DNA from: Streptomyces aidingensis | GTDB taxonomy: Bacteria; Actinomycetota; Actinomycetes; Streptomycetales; Streptomycetaceae | Assembly: GCF_900112355.1 (NCBI RefSeq) | Contig: NZ_FOLM01000003.1 | Coordinates: forward strand, 6,274 to 70,273 | Direction of reading: 5' to 3' | DNA length: 64,000 bases | Shown: in pieces, positions 16,918 through 25,824 of the stretch | Position numbering within the stretch: position 1 is the first letter of the stretch | How the letters are laid out: each line of letters starts with the position of its first letter | The notes under the pieces: model-generated | Databases searched by the model: none | What the model saw: only the letters and a program-made list of their open reading frames with translations | Told to the model about the DNA's origin: nothing | Position numbers and translations under genes: made by a program

Positions 16918-18429
16918 ATGTCCTCTGCGCTGCCCCCGGCTGCCAAGCCGCGCCTGTCCCTGCGTTACCGTCCCTCGTTCCTGGCCTCGCCGAAGGTGCT
17001 GCGCACCGAGGTGCTGGCCGGTCTGGTCGTGGCCCTGGCCCTGATCCCCGAGGCGATCTCCTTCTCGATCATCGCCGGGGTCGATCCCTCGGTGGGGCTG
17101 TTCGCGTCCTTCACCATGGCCGTGGTCATCTCGGTCGTCGGCGGGCGCTCGGCGATGATCTCCGCCGCCACCGGCGCCATCGCCCTGGTGATCGCGCCGC
17201 TGAACCACAACTACGGCCTGGGCTACCTGATCGGCGCGGTGATCCTGGGCGGGCTGATGCAGATCGCGCTCGGTGCGCTGGGGGTGGCCCGGCTGATGCG
17301 GTTCGTCCCGCGCAGCGTGATGGTCGGCTTCGTCAACGCCCTGGCGATTCTGATCTTCCTGGCCCAGGTGCCGGAGCTGACCGATGTGCCCTGGCCGGTC
17401 TACCCGCTGGTGGTGGCCGGGCTGGTCATGATGATCCTCTTCCCGAAGCTCACCAAGGCCGTTCCGGCCCCGCTGGTGTCCATCGTCATCCTGACGGTGA
17501 TCACCATCGGCGCCGGGATCGCCGTGCCCACCGTCGGCGACAAGGGTGAGCTGCCCTCCGCGCTGCCGGTGCCGGGCCTGCCGGAGGTGCCCTTCACCCT
17601 GGAGGCGCTGACCGTCATCGCCCCCTACGCCTTCGCCTTCGCGCTGGTGGGGCTGATGGAATCGCTGATGACGGCCAAGCTGGTGGACGACATCACCGAC
17701 ACCCACTCGGGCAAGACCCGCGAGTCCATCGGCCAGGGCATCGCCAATGTGGTCACCGGCTTTTTCGGCGGCATGGGCGGCTGCGCCATGATCGGCCAGA
17801 CCATGATCAATGTGAAGACCGCCGGGGCCCGCACCCGCGCCTCCACCTTCCTGGCCGGGGTCTTCCTGATGATCCTGTGCATCACCTTCGGACCGGTGGT
17901 CTCCGACATCCCGATGGCCGCGCTGGTCGCGGTGATGATCCTGGTCTCCTTCGCCACCTTCGACTGGCACTCCATCGCCCCGAGGACCCTGCGCCGCCTG
18001 CCGGTGGGGGAGACCGTGGTCATGGCCGTCACCGTGGCGGTGGTGGTGGCCACCCACAACCTCGCCATCGGCGTCATCGCCGGGGTGATCACCGCGATGG
18101 TGGTCTTCGCCCGCCAGGTCGCCCACCTCGCCCAGGTCACCGGCGTGGTCGACCCCGACGGCAACCAGGTGGTCTACGCCGTCACCGGTGAGCTGTTCTT
18201 CGCCTCCTCCAACGATCTTGTCTACCAGTTCGACTACACGGGCGACCCCGACGAGGTCGTGATCGACCTGTCCGACGCCCATATCTGGGACGCCTCCTCC
18301 GTCGCCGCCCTGGACGCCATCGAGACCAAGTACGCCGCCCGCGGCAAGAAGGTCACCGTGATCGGTCTGAACAAGCCCAGCGCCGACATGCACCGCAAGC
18401 TCACCGGCCAGCTCACCGGCACCCACTGA
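16918..18429 (+). CDS. SulP-family anion transporter
   Basis: A 503-residue membrane protein of the SulP/SLC26 family, which moves sulfate, bicarbonate or related anions. The first 380 residues hold many hydrophobic segments, beginning with [24 protein letters not shown], the family signature in the first helices. [24 protein letters not shown] is the conserved central motif. A STAS domain closes the protein ([24 protein letters not shown]). Substrate cannot be told from sequence; carbonic anhydrase is not linked here. The start at 16918 gives a normal N-terminus; longer frames reach back through the palindrome and are unlikely. It is probably controlled by the divergent MerR protein. Confidence 0.9.
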   Translation: MSSALPPAAKPRLSLRYRPSFLASPKVLRTEVLAGLVVALALIPEAISFSIIAGVDPSVGLFASFTMAVVISVVGGRSAMISAATGAIALVIAPLNHNYGLGYLIGAVILGGLMQIALGALGVARLMRFVPRSVMVGFVNALAILIFLAQVPELTDVPWPVYPLVVAGLVMMILFPKLTKAVPAPLVSIVILTVITIGAGIAVPTVGDKGELPSALPVPGLPEVPFTLEALTVIAPYAFAFALVGLMESLMTAKLVDDITDTHSGKTRESIGQGIANVVTGFFGGMGGCAMIGQTMINVKTAGARTRASTFLAGVFLMILCITFGPVVSDIPMAALVAVMILVSFATFDWHSIAPRTLRRLPVGETVVMAVTVAVVVATHNLAIGVIAGVITAMVVFARQVAHLAQVTGVVDPDGNQVVYAVTGELFFASSNDLVYQFDYTGDPDEVVIDLSDAHIWDASSVAALDAIETKYAARGKKVTVIGLNKPSADMHRKLTGQLTGTH

Positions 18430-18445
18430 ACCGGCCGGTCCGCTT

Positions 18446-18481
18446 CCGCACCGGCCATGACGCGGAACGTGGCCGGTGCGG
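18446..18481 (+). terminator. Terminator after sulP
   Basis: Perfect 12-bp arms (18446-18457, CCGCACCGGCCA, and 18470-18481) with a 12-base loop, 17 bases after the sulP stop. Confidence 0.72.
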
Positions 18482-18487
18482 GCCGCC

Positions 18488-18567
18488 TGTGGAAAACCCC
18501 AGAAAAGTCTGACGACCCGATTCTCATCTGATCAGGCCGTATGGCAGATCGGTGGGCCTGTGGACAA
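18488..18567. promoter_or_regulatory. Two DnaA-box-like sequences
   Basis: TGTGGACAA at 18559-18567 is the exact reverse complement of the Streptomyces DnaA box TTGTCCACA. TGTGGAAAA at 18488-18496 is a near match. They lie 71 bp apart in the gap before the DUF4192 gene. Two boxes do not make an origin; they could be titration or regulatory sites, or chance. Confidence 0.4.
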
Positions 18568-18608
18568 CGCGTTCGCGGCCGGGCCCGGTACCGGGCACCG
18601 TCGTCGGC

Positions 18609-19796
18609 ATGACGATGCATCACGAGCCCGCCGGTCCGCACGCCCGCCCTCATCACGACCGCACCGACTCCCGCGTGACCCTGCGCGGTCCGGCCGATCT
18701 GGCCGACGCCCTGCCCTATCTGCTCGGGTACCACCCCGAGGACTCCATCGTGCTGATCGGCCTGCACGGCCCGCGCGGCCGGGTCGGCGGCCGGGTCCGG
18801 ATCGGCATCCCCGAGGACGCCGGCGGCTGGCCGGAGACCGCCCGGGAACTCGCCGACTGCCTGCTGGAGGGCGGCACCGCGCATGGCTCCCGGCCGGACG
18901 CCGCGGTGATCTGCCTGTGCCGCGATCCGGCCGGCGGCGAGGCCCCGGCACAGGTGCGCGACCGGCTGGCACCGCTGGCCCAGTGGCTCCGCACCGCCTG
19001 CGGCTCCCGCGATCTGCCCGTCCTGGAGGCGCTGTGCATCTCCGGCGGGCGCTACTGGTCCTACTGCTGCCCGGACCCGGAGTGCTGCGACGGCGAGGGC
19101 ACCCGACTGCCCTCCGGCACTTCTCCCATGGCGGCTGCCGCCGCCCACGCCGGCATCCTGGTGCACGGCTCGCTCGGGGACCTGGAACGACGTCTGGATC
19201 CACTCGGCGAACCCGCCGCATCCCGTCAGGCCGATGCCTTCGAGGCGGTGGCCGGGGCGCTGGTCCCGCGCATCCTGGACGACCGGGGCGAGGCGGAGGC
19301 GGTGCGCCTGTCCACCCTGCGTCTGGCCGGCGAGCTGATCACCCGGTACCGGCGCGCGACGGCGGACAACCGGCAGGCGGCGACCGGAGATCCGGCCGTC
19401 GCCGATGCCCGGGACGACGCCCTGCTGACCTCCGAGGAGGCGGCGACACTGATCATCGGCCTCCAGGACCGCCTGGCCCGGGACCGGGCGGCGGAATGGA
19501 TGGAGGGCCCGGACGCCGCCCCCGCCCTGCGGCTGTGGCGGGCGCTGGCCCGCCGCTGCATCGGTCCCTGGTCCGGTCATGCGGCAGCGCCCCTGACCCT
19601 GGCCGGCTGGGTGGCCTGGTCCACCGGCGACCGCGTCGGAGCCAGGACGGCGCTCGGCCGGGCGGTACGGGCCGATCCCGAGTACGTCTTCGGCAGGCTG
19701 CTGCTCCAGGCCCTCCGGGAAGGCCTGGACGCCGAACCGCTGCGCCGCTGCATGCGCCGTCAGCGGGCCTGCCGGACGGTTGACCGCAGGCCCTGA
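18609..19796 (+). CDS. DUF4192 family protein
   Basis: A 395-residue cytosolic protein of the actinobacterial DUF4192 family. It opens with VTLRGPADLADALPYLLGYHPEDSIVLIGLHG, the family signature, and carries a cysteine-rich stretch in the middle (WSYCCPDPECCDGEG) that could bind metal. The C-terminal third is helical with repeated Ala/Arg-rich segments (LAGWVAWSTGDRVGARTALGRA) resembling TPR-like packing. Function is unknown. ATG 18609 and ATG 18615 are both possible; neither has a strong ribosome site. It is followed after 32 bases by the Nudix gene. Confidence 0.8.
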   Translation: MTMHHEPAGPHARPHHDRTDSRVTLRGPADLADALPYLLGYHPEDSIVLIGLHGPRGRVGGRVRIGIPEDAGGWPETARELADCLLEGGTAHGSRPDAAVICLCRDPAGGEAPAQVRDRLAPLAQWLRTACGSRDLPVLEALCISGGRYWSYCCPDPECCDGEGTRLPSGTSPMAAAAAHAGILVHGSLGDLERRLDPLGEPAASRQADAFEAVAGALVPRILDDRGEAEAVRLSTLRLAGELITRYRRATADNRQAATGDPAVADARDDALLTSEEAATLIIGLQDRLARDRAAEWMEGPDAAPALRLWRALARRCIGPWSGHAAAPLTLAGWVAWSTGDRVGARTALGRAVRADPEYVFGRLLLQALREGLDAEPLRRCMRRQRACRTVDRRP

Positions 19797-19828
19797 GCGA
19801 GGGACCCGCGGAGAACTATGATCACGGC

Positions 19829-20572
19829 ATGCCCTATGACCCCTCGGCCTTCCCGGCATTCGCCGTCACCGTGGACCTGGTGGTGCTCACGGTCCGGCGG
19901 GACGCCTTCTGCGCGCTGGTGGTCCGCCGGGGCGAGGAGCCGTTCCGGGGCTGGTGGGCCCTGCCCGGCGGCTTCGTCCGGAAGGACGAGGACCTGGTCA
20001 CGGCCGCCGCGCGGGAGCTCGCCGAGGAGACCGGGCTGCACGCCCAGGACCCCGGCAGCCCGCCCGCCGGGGCGCATCTGGAGCAGCTCGCCACCTACGG
20101 CGACCCCGGCCGCGATCCCCGGATGCGGGTGGTCAGCGTGGCCCATCTCGTGCTGGCCCCCGATCTTCCCGCCCCGACCGCGGGCGGGGACGCGGGCGGC
20201 GCCCGCTGGATGCCGGTGGACCAGTTGCTCGGCGCTTCCGGGGCCGGCGCCCCCAGCGAGCGGCTGGCCTTCGACCACAACCGCATCCTGGGCGACGGGG
20301 TGGAGCGCGCCCGCTCCAAGCTGGAGTACTCCTCGCTCGCCGCGGCCTTCTGCCCGCCGCAGTTCACCGTGGGCGAGCTGCGCCGGGTCTACGAGGCGGT
20401 GTGGGGGGTCAGCCTGGATCCGCGGAACTTCCACCGCAAGGTCACCGGCACCCCGGGTTTCCTGGTCCCGGCCGGCGGCACCACCACCCGGCAGGGCGGG
20501 CGGCCCGCCCAGTTGTTCCGGGCCGGGGAGGCCACCCTGCTCAACCCGCCGATGCTGCGTCCCGAGGTCTGA
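19829..20572 (+). CDS. Nudix hydrolase with NrtR-like C-terminal winged helix
   Basis: A 247-residue protein. Residues 10-150 form a Nudix domain with a complete box (GGFVRKDEDLVTAAARELAEETGL), including the REXXEE metal ligands, so hydrolysis of a nucleoside diphosphate such as ADP-ribose is plausible. Residues 165-235 (FTVGELRRVYEAVWGVSLDPRNFHRKV) are the winged helix of NrtR-type regulators of NAD synthesis. Many true NrtR repressors have a degraded Nudix box; this one does not, so it may be an enzyme, a regulator or both. ATG 19829 opens MPYDPSAFPAFAVTVDLVVL. No NAD genes are adjacent. Confidence 0.85.
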   Translation: MPYDPSAFPAFAVTVDLVVLTVRRDAFCALVVRRGEEPFRGWWALPGGFVRKDEDLVTAAARELAEETGLHAQDPGSPPAGAHLEQLATYGDPGRDPRMRVVSVAHLVLAPDLPAPTAGGDAGGARWMPVDQLLGASGAGAPSERLAFDHNRILGDGVERARSKLEYSSLAAAFCPPQFTVGELRRVYEAVWGVSLDPRNFHRKVTGTPGFLVPAGGTTTRQGGRPAQLFRAGEATLLNPPMLRPEV

Positions 20573-20731
20573 GCCGCGGCGCCGCGGCCCCCCGCGGCGG
20601 TCCGGGCCCGGCGACCGGGCGAACCGCGCACGGCCATCGGCGACAGCCCTCGCATGTTGTCTGATATACCGCACATATGCCGCTATGGTGCTGGGGTCAT
20701 CGTGCCGGGAACGCCGTCAGCGGGAGACTCG

Positions 20732-22567
20732 ATGATCCAGACCATCGGACTCACCGGACCGGACCGCCGGGGCCGGCCGCCGGCCGTGGACGATCTCACC
20801 TTCGAGGCGCGGCCCGGCGGCGTCACCGTCCTGCACGGCCCGCCGGGGGCGGGCAAGTCCGCGGCGCTCCGTCTGATGCTGCAACTCCAGCCGGGCCGGG
20901 GCGTCGCACTCTTCCGCGGCCGGCCGGTGCGCCGGCTGCGGCATCCCGTGCGGGAGATCGGCGTCCTTCTCGGGGACGTTCCCGGCCACCCCGGCCGCAC
21001 CGTGCGCGATCATCTGCGGATGCTCGCCGCGGCGGCCGGGATCCCGGCCGCGCGGGCCGAGGAGGTCATGGACCTGACCGGGCTCACCGGGCTGGCCGGC
21101 CGGCGGCTGGCCACCTGCTCCCGGGGGATGGACCGCCGGCTGGGCATGGCCGCGGCCCTGCTCGGCGACCCGCACACACTGGTGCTGGACGAGCCGGCCG
21201 ACGGGCTCTCCCCGCGCGAGAGCGCCTGGCTGTACGGACTGCTGCGCGGGCACGCGGACCGCGGCGGCACGGTCCTGATGACCTGCCGGGACCCGCGCGA
21301 CGCCGCCCGGCTCGGCGACCATGTGGTGACCCTCGCCGACGGGCGCACGGCCGCCGACCAGTCCGGCGCGGACTTCGCCCGCACCCGGCTGCGGCCGAGG
21401 GTGGTGGTGCGCACCCCGCACGCCGAACGGTTCGCAGCCGTGCTGCGGCGCGAACTCCGCGCCGGCGGGCCGCTGCCGGGCACCGGAGAGGACTGTGCCG
21501 CGGGCGAGGCGGTGCTGGAACCCGGCGGCCGGGTGGTCGTCTACGGCGTCAGCCGGGCCTCGGTGGGGGAACTGGCCTACCGGCACCGGGTCCTGGTGCA
21601 CCAGCTCGCCGACGAGAGGGGCACCGCCGGTGACCGGTTCGCCCCGGCCCCCCTGCTGCGTGCCGACGGCCGTCCCCCGCCGTCCGCCGGGGAACCGCCG
21701 CCCGGCACCGCCCCGGAGCCGGCGGAAGCCGCCGGACCGCCCCGGGCCGCCGCTCCCGCCGGGCCGGAGCCGCCCGAGGGGCCGGGAGCCGGCTGGGCGG
21801 TCGCCTACGAGATCCGGCGCTGGGCGGGGCTGCGCGGCGGCCGGTGGGTGCTGCTGCTCGGCCTGCTGGCCGGGGTGGTCACCGGGCTGGTGACCGCGGC
21901 CGTCGGCGGCGGCCCCGCGGCGCGGGTGCTGACCGGCTGGCCGCAGCAGCTTCCGGTGCCGCCGGCCGCACTGGCCGCCGGGGTGCTGGGCGCGCTCTCC
22001 TACGGCCAGGAATTCCGCTTCCCGGCGCTCGCCCTCGCCCAGGTGCCGCCGCGGCGGCACCTGGCGCTGCTGGCGGCCAAGCTGGCCGTCTGGGCGGTGG
22101 CGGCGGCGCTGCTCTGCGCGGTCACCGGCGCGCTGACCGCCATGGCCCTCGCCGCGCCGGCCGGGGCCGGCGCACCGCCCGGCCACCCGGATCTGCCCGG
22201 CCTGCCCGCTCCGCCCTGGGCAGCGGCCCTGTGGGGGATGACCGCGGTGCCCGGGCCGGCCGCGCTCTGTGTGGGTTGCGCCTGGGCCGGACTGCTGGCC
22301 GCGGGGCTGTTCCGCGCCACCCTCGCCGGGCTGGCCGCGGTCGCCGCCGTGCCGCTGCTGCTCACGCCCGCCGCCGTCCGGCTGCTGGAGGGGCCGGCGG
22401 GGGAGGCGGTGCGCGCCCTTCCGGGCGGGCGGTCCGTGATGTCCGCGGCGGTGCCCGGACTGGACACCGGGCTCGCCGGCCGGCCCCTGGGCTGGGCGCT
22501 GGCCGCGGCATTGTGCGTGCTGTCCGCCGGCCATCTGGCGCGGGCACTGCGCGGTGCCCCCCGCTGA
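20732..22567 (+). CDS. Single-chain ABC transporter (ATPase plus membrane domain)
   Basis: A 611-residue protein. Residues 1-230 form an ABC ATPase: Walker A GPPGAGKSAA, Walker B TLVLDEPADGL, and the signature region CSRGMDRRLGMAAALL, which departs from LSGGQ. A proline/glycine-rich linker (about 305-375) leads to hydrophobic segments (VLLLGLLAGVVTGLVTAAVGG, LALLAAKLAVWAVAAALLCAV and several more) making a six-helix ABC-2-like membrane part. Substrate is unknown. ATG 20732 has GGGAG seven bases upstream. A TATGGT at 20684-20689 may be its -10. It sits immediately upstream of whiH in the same direction. Confidence 0.82.
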   Translation: MIQTIGLTGPDRRGRPPAVDDLTFEARPGGVTVLHGPPGAGKSAALRLMLQLQPGRGVALFRGRPVRRLRHPVREIGVLLGDVPGHPGRTVRDHLRMLAAAAGIPAARAEEVMDLTGLTGLAGRRLATCSRGMDRRLGMAAALLGDPHTLVLDEPADGLSPRESAWLYGLLRGHADRGGTVLMTCRDPRDAARLGDHVVTLADGRTAADQSGADFARTRLRPRVVVRTPHAERFAAVLRRELRAGGPLPGTGEDCAAGEAVLEPGGRVVVYGVSRASVGELAYRHRVLVHQLADERGTAGDRFAPAPLLRADGRPPPSAGEPPPGTAPEPAEAAGPPRAAAPAGPEPPEGPGAGWAVAYEIRRWAGLRGGRWVLLLGLLAGVVTGLVTAAVGGGPAARVLTGWPQQLPVPPAALAAGVLGALSYGQEFRFPALALAQVPPRRHLALLAAKLAVWAVAAALLCAVTGALTAMALAAPAGAGAPPGHPDLPGLPAPPWAAALWGMTAVPGPAALCVGCAWAGLLAAGLFRATLAGLAAVAAVPLLLTPAAVRLLEGPAGEAVRALPGGRSVMSAAVPGLDTGLAGRPLGWALAAALCVLSAGHLARALRGAPR

Positions 22568-22667
22568 CTCGCGCCGACACCGGTGGGACCCGGGCATTCC
22601 CCGTGGGGCCGGTCCGGCGCAGAACCAGCCGACCGGCCCGGCGTGCCCTATTTGTTCCTTTTAGTCG

Positions 22668-22692
22668 TCAATTATGCGAGGACCGCCGATCA
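22668..22692 (+). promoter_or_regulatory. Candidate sigma-WhiG promoter of whiH
   Basis: TCAA (22668-22671) and GCCGATCA (22685-22692) resemble the sigma-WhiG consensus TAAA...GCCGATAA. The 13-base spacer is a little short. whiH is a known WhiG target in S. coelicolor, and this site lies 64 bases before the GTG, so the match is suggestive. Confidence 0.5.
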
Positions 22693-22755
22693 CCCTTTCG
22701 TGTGCTTTTCAGCAAAGACCTCAAGGGATTCCCGGGCCCCGCCGACAAAGGATGC

Positions 22756-23655
22756 GTGACTACCCTCGCGCACACCATGATGACCGCCTCTCGCCCCGCC
22801 CCCTCCGGGCCGGGCGAGCTCGACCGCTATGCCTACGCCGAAACCACCGGCGCGGCACGCACAACCAGCGCCCCCGCCTGGGAGGGCGCCGATCCCGAAC
22901 TCGGCCGGGCCGGCCGCCGGGCAGCCGGAAGCCGGGGCCGGGGCCTGCACGGACAGCTCGTGCAGCAGCTCGGCCAGATGATCGTATCCGGTGATCTGGG
23001 CGCCGACCGCCCGCTGGTCCCCGAGGAGATCGGCCAGCGCTTCGAGGTGTCCCGCACCGTGGTGCGGGAGTCCCTCCGGGTGCTGGAGGCCAAGGGACTG
23101 GTCAGCGCCCGGCCCAACGTCGGCACCCGGGTCCGCCCCGTCGGTGACTGGAATCTGCTCGACCCCGACATCATCGAATGGCGCGCCTTCGGTCCACAGC
23201 GCGAGGACCAGCGCCGCGAGCTGTGCGAGCTGCGCTGGACCATCGAGCCGCTGGCTGCCCGGCTGGCCGCCACCCACTGCGGCGAGGAGGTGCGGCAGCG
23301 CCTCGCCGAGATGGTGGAGATCATGACCCGGTCCTTCGCCCAGGGCGACGGCCTGACCTTCGGCCGCGCCGACGCCGAGTTCCACGCCCTGCTGCTCCAG
23401 GCCGCCGGCAACCGCATGCTGGAGCACCTCTCCGGCATCGTGGCCGCGGCGCTCCAGGTCTCGGGCGGTGCCCCCTCCGGCTGCGACCACCCCTCCGAGG
23501 CCGCCATCGACTGCCACCAGCGCGTGGTCGACGCCATCGGCTCGGGCGAGCCCGCCGGCGCCGAGGCCGCCGTGCGCCAGCTCCTCTCCCTGCACCCCGA
23601 CGGCTCCGGCGCCGCCGGACCGGACCATGTGGTGCCCGCACCCCGCGAACACTGA
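22756..23655 (+). CDS. whiH: GntR/FadR-type sporulation regulator WhiH
   Basis: A 299-residue regulator. A variable N-terminus of about 55 residues precedes the FadR-type winged helix (HGQLVQQLGQMIVSGDLGADRPL, EEIGQRFEVSRTVVRESLRVLEAKGLV). A C-terminal FCD ligand domain follows with the metal-site pattern (RADAEFHALLLQAAGNRML, HQRVVDAI). Position immediately before hrdB is that of WhiH, which is needed for sporulation septation in aerial hyphae. I chose the GTG at 22756, read VTTLAHTMM; ATGs at 22777 and 22780 are alternatives. A likely WhiG promoter precedes it, and a strong terminator separates it from hrdB. The family is certain; the WhiH identity rests on resemblance and position. Confidence 0.83.
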   Translation: MTTLAHTMMTASRPAPSGPGELDRYAYAETTGAARTTSAPAWEGADPELGRAGRRAAGSRGRGLHGQLVQQLGQMIVSGDLGADRPLVPEEIGQRFEVSRTVVRESLRVLEAKGLVSARPNVGTRVRPVGDWNLLDPDIIEWRAFGPQREDQRRELCELRWTIEPLAARLAATHCGEEVRQRLAEMVEIMTRSFAQGDGLTFGRADAEFHALLLQAAGNRMLEHLSGIVAAALQVSGGAPSGCDHPSEAAIDCHQRVVDAIGSGEPAGAEAAVRQLLSLHPDGSGAAGPDHVVPAPREH

Positions 23656-23671
23656 GGAGTGACCGGACCAG

Positions 23672-23711
23672 ACGTCGCCGGAGCCCGTCCCCGGACCGGC
23701 TCCGGCGACGT
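23672..23711 (+). terminator. Terminator after whiH
   Basis: Perfect 14-bp arms (23672-23685, ACGTCGCCGGAGCC, and 23698-23711) with a 12-base loop, 16 bases after the whiH stop. Confidence 0.85.
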
Positions 23712-23769
23712 ATGTGCGGAGCCCGTTACCCTCGAACGTGCGGTGTGACTCGGGACACGCTCATGCGGC

Positions 23770-23796
23770 GTAACACTTCGGGAAGCAGCGCGATGA
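23770..23796 (+). promoter_or_regulatory. Candidate ECF-type promoter of hrdB
   Basis: GTAACA (23770-23775) and CGATGA (23791-23796), spaced by 15 bases, resemble ECF-sigma promoters. The main hrdB promoter in Streptomyces is read by the ECF factor ShbA. This gives a leader of about 150 bases. The match is from memory of the family pattern and is uncertain. Confidence 0.35.
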
Positions 23797-23952
23797 CAGA
23801 AGAGGCAGCAGTCGTGACCGCGCTCCGCGGTGTCCTTGCGGCACCGGGCCGGACATGATTCGCCGACACCGGTGCCGAGCCTCGTCGCCGGTCGTGGTTC
23901 CGCTTCCAGCGGGCGGTCCCGTTCCCGTCCCCAGAGTTCCGAGAGGTTGTTC

Positions 23953-25629
23953 GTGTCGGCCAGCACTCCCCGTACGATCCCCGCAGAAATCGCTGAATCC
24001 GATTCGGTGATGGCGCTCATCGAGCGGGGGAAGGCTGAAGGGCAGATCGCCGGTGATGACATCCGCCGGGCGTTCGAGGCTGACCAGATTCCTCCTACTC
24101 AGTGGAAGTCCGTACTGCGCAGCCTCAACCAGATCCTCGACGAGGAAGGCGTGACGCTGATGGTGAGTGCCGCCGAGACGCCTAAGCGCCCCCGCAGGAG
24201 TGTGCCCGCCAAGACGACCGCCAAGCGCACGGCCACCAGGACGGTGCCCGCCAAGGCCGCGGCTCCCGCCCGAAGCAGCGCCGCCGCGACGGCAGCGGCG
24301 GAGGACTCGGAGCCGGAGACCGTGGCCGCGGAGAGCGCTCCGAAACCCGTGAAGAAGACGGCGGCCAAGAAGGCCGCGACCGGTCCGGCCAAGAAGGCCG
24401 CGGCCAAGAAGACGACCACCGGCAAGAAGGCCGCGGCCGGTCCGGCGAAGAAGACCGCGGCCAAGAAGGACGCCGCCACCGCCGCCAGGAAGACCTCCGC
24501 CGCGGACCCGGCGAAGGCCAAGAAGGATGTCGCCGACGAGTTCCTCGACGGCGAGGAGGAACTGCTGGAGGAGCCGCTGGAGCCGGGCGCCGGCAAGGGC
24601 GGCGAGCCGGCCTCCGCCGCCGCCGCCGAGGCGGCGGCGGCCAAGACCGAGGCCGAGGCGTTCATCCTCTCCGACGACGACGAGGACGACGCCCCCGCCC
24701 AGCAGGTCGCCGCGGCCGGCGCCACCGCCGACCCGGTGAAGGACTACCTCAAGCAGATCGGCAAGGTCCCGCTGCTCAACGCCGAGCAGGAGGTCGAGCT
24801 CGCCAAGCGCATCGAGGCCGGTCTGTTCGCCGAGGACAAGCTGGCCAACTCGGAGAAGCTGGCACCCAAGCTCCGCCGCGAGCTGGAGATCATCGCCGAG
24901 GACGGCCGCCGTGCCAAGAACCACCTGCTGGAGGCCAACCTCCGGCTGGTGGTCTCGCTGGCCAAGCGCTACACCGGCCGCGGCATGCTCTTCCTGGACC
25001 TGATCCAGGAGGGCAACCTCGGCCTGATCCGTGCCGTCGAGAAGTTCGACTACACCAAGGGCTACAAGTTCTCCACCTACGCCACCTGGTGGATCCGGCA
25101 GGCGATCACCCGGGCCATGGCCGACCAGGCGCGCACCATCCGCATCCCGGTGCACATGGTCGAGGTGATCAACAAGCTGGCCCGGGTGCAGCGGCAGATG
25201 CTCCAGGACCTGGGCCGCGAGCCCACCCCGGAGGAGCTGGCCAAGGAACTCGACATGACCCCGGAGAAGGTCGTCGAGGTGCAGAAGTACGGCCGGGAGC
25301 CGATCTCGCTGCACACCCCGCTCGGTGAGGACGGCGACAGCGAGTTCGGTGACCTGATCGAGGACTCCGAGGCCGTGGTGCCGGCCGACGCGGTGAGCTT
25401 CACCCTGTTGCAGGAACAGCTCCATTCGGTGCTGGACACGCTCAGCGAGCGCGAGGCGGGCGTGGTCTCCATGCGCTTCGGCCTCACCGACGGCCAGCCC
25501 AAGACGCTGGACGAGATCGGCAAGGTCTACGGCGTGACCCGGGAGCGCATCCGGCAGATCGAGTCCAAGACGATGTCCAAGCTGCGTCATCCCTCCCGCT
25601 CCCAGGTGCTGCGCGACTACCTGGACTGA
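23953..25629 (+). CDS. hrdB: Principal sigma factor HrdB
   Basis: A 558-residue primary sigma-70 factor that directs RNA polymerase to housekeeping promoters. Region 1.1-like residues ([34 protein letters not shown]) are followed by a Lys/Ala/Pro-rich segment (about 80-190) with repeats of PAKKAAAKK type and an acidic stretch. Regions 1.2 to 4 follow: [50 protein letters not shown] and [22 protein letters not shown], ending LRDYLD. GTG 23953 has GAGAGG six bases before it and gives the VSAST start known for HrdB. The upstream ATG at 23830 lacks support. Confidence 0.97.
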   Translation: MSASTPRTIPAEIAESDSVMALIERGKAEGQIAGDDIRRAFEADQIPPTQWKSVLRSLNQILDEEGVTLMVSAAETPKRPRRSVPAKTTAKRTATRTVPAKAAAPARSSAAATAAAEDSEPETVAAESAPKPVKKTAAKKAATGPAKKAAAKKTTTGKKAAAGPAKKTAAKKDAATAARKTSAADPAKAKKDVADEFLDGEEELLEEPLEPGAGKGGEPASAAAAEAAAAKTEAEAFILSDDDEDDAPAQQVAAAGATADPVKDYLKQIGKVPLLNAEQEVELAKRIEAGLFAEDKLANSEKLAPKLRRELEIIAEDGRRAKNHLLEANLRLVVSLAKRYTGRGMLFLDLIQEGNLGLIRAVEKFDYTKGYKFSTYATWWIRQAITRAMADQARTIRIPVHMVEVINKLARVQRQMLQDLGREPTPEELAKELDMTPEKVVEVQKYGREPISLHTPLGEDGDSEFGDLIEDSEAVVPADAVSFTLLQEQLHSVLDTLSEREAGVVSMRFGLTDGQPKTLDEIGKVYGVTRERIRQIESKTMSKLRHPSRSQVLRDYLD

Positions 25630-25657
25630 CGGATCGGCGGGGGCGGACCGGCGGTGT

Positions 25658-25710
25658 GACGAGGCGCCCGGGGGCACGGAACCAGCGGCCGTGCCCCGGG
25701 GCGCCTCGTC
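25658..25710 (+). terminator. Terminator after hrdB
   Basis: Arms 25658-25679 and 25689-25710 pair at 21 of 22 positions around a nine-base loop, 28 bases past the hrdB stop. Confidence 0.88.
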
Positions 25711-25824
25711 GTGCGAAGGCCCGCCCGGGCACCGCCCGGGCGGGCGTGCTCCGGATGCGGGCGCCCGGGCCCGGCGCCACCCTGGTGGACAACCTGCCAC
25801 CAACCGCAGCGCCCGGAGGTGTGC

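Noticed and set aside
18488..18567. A replication origin at the DnaA-like boxes
   Set aside because: Two boxes are too few, and dnaA, dnaN and gyrB are not nearby.
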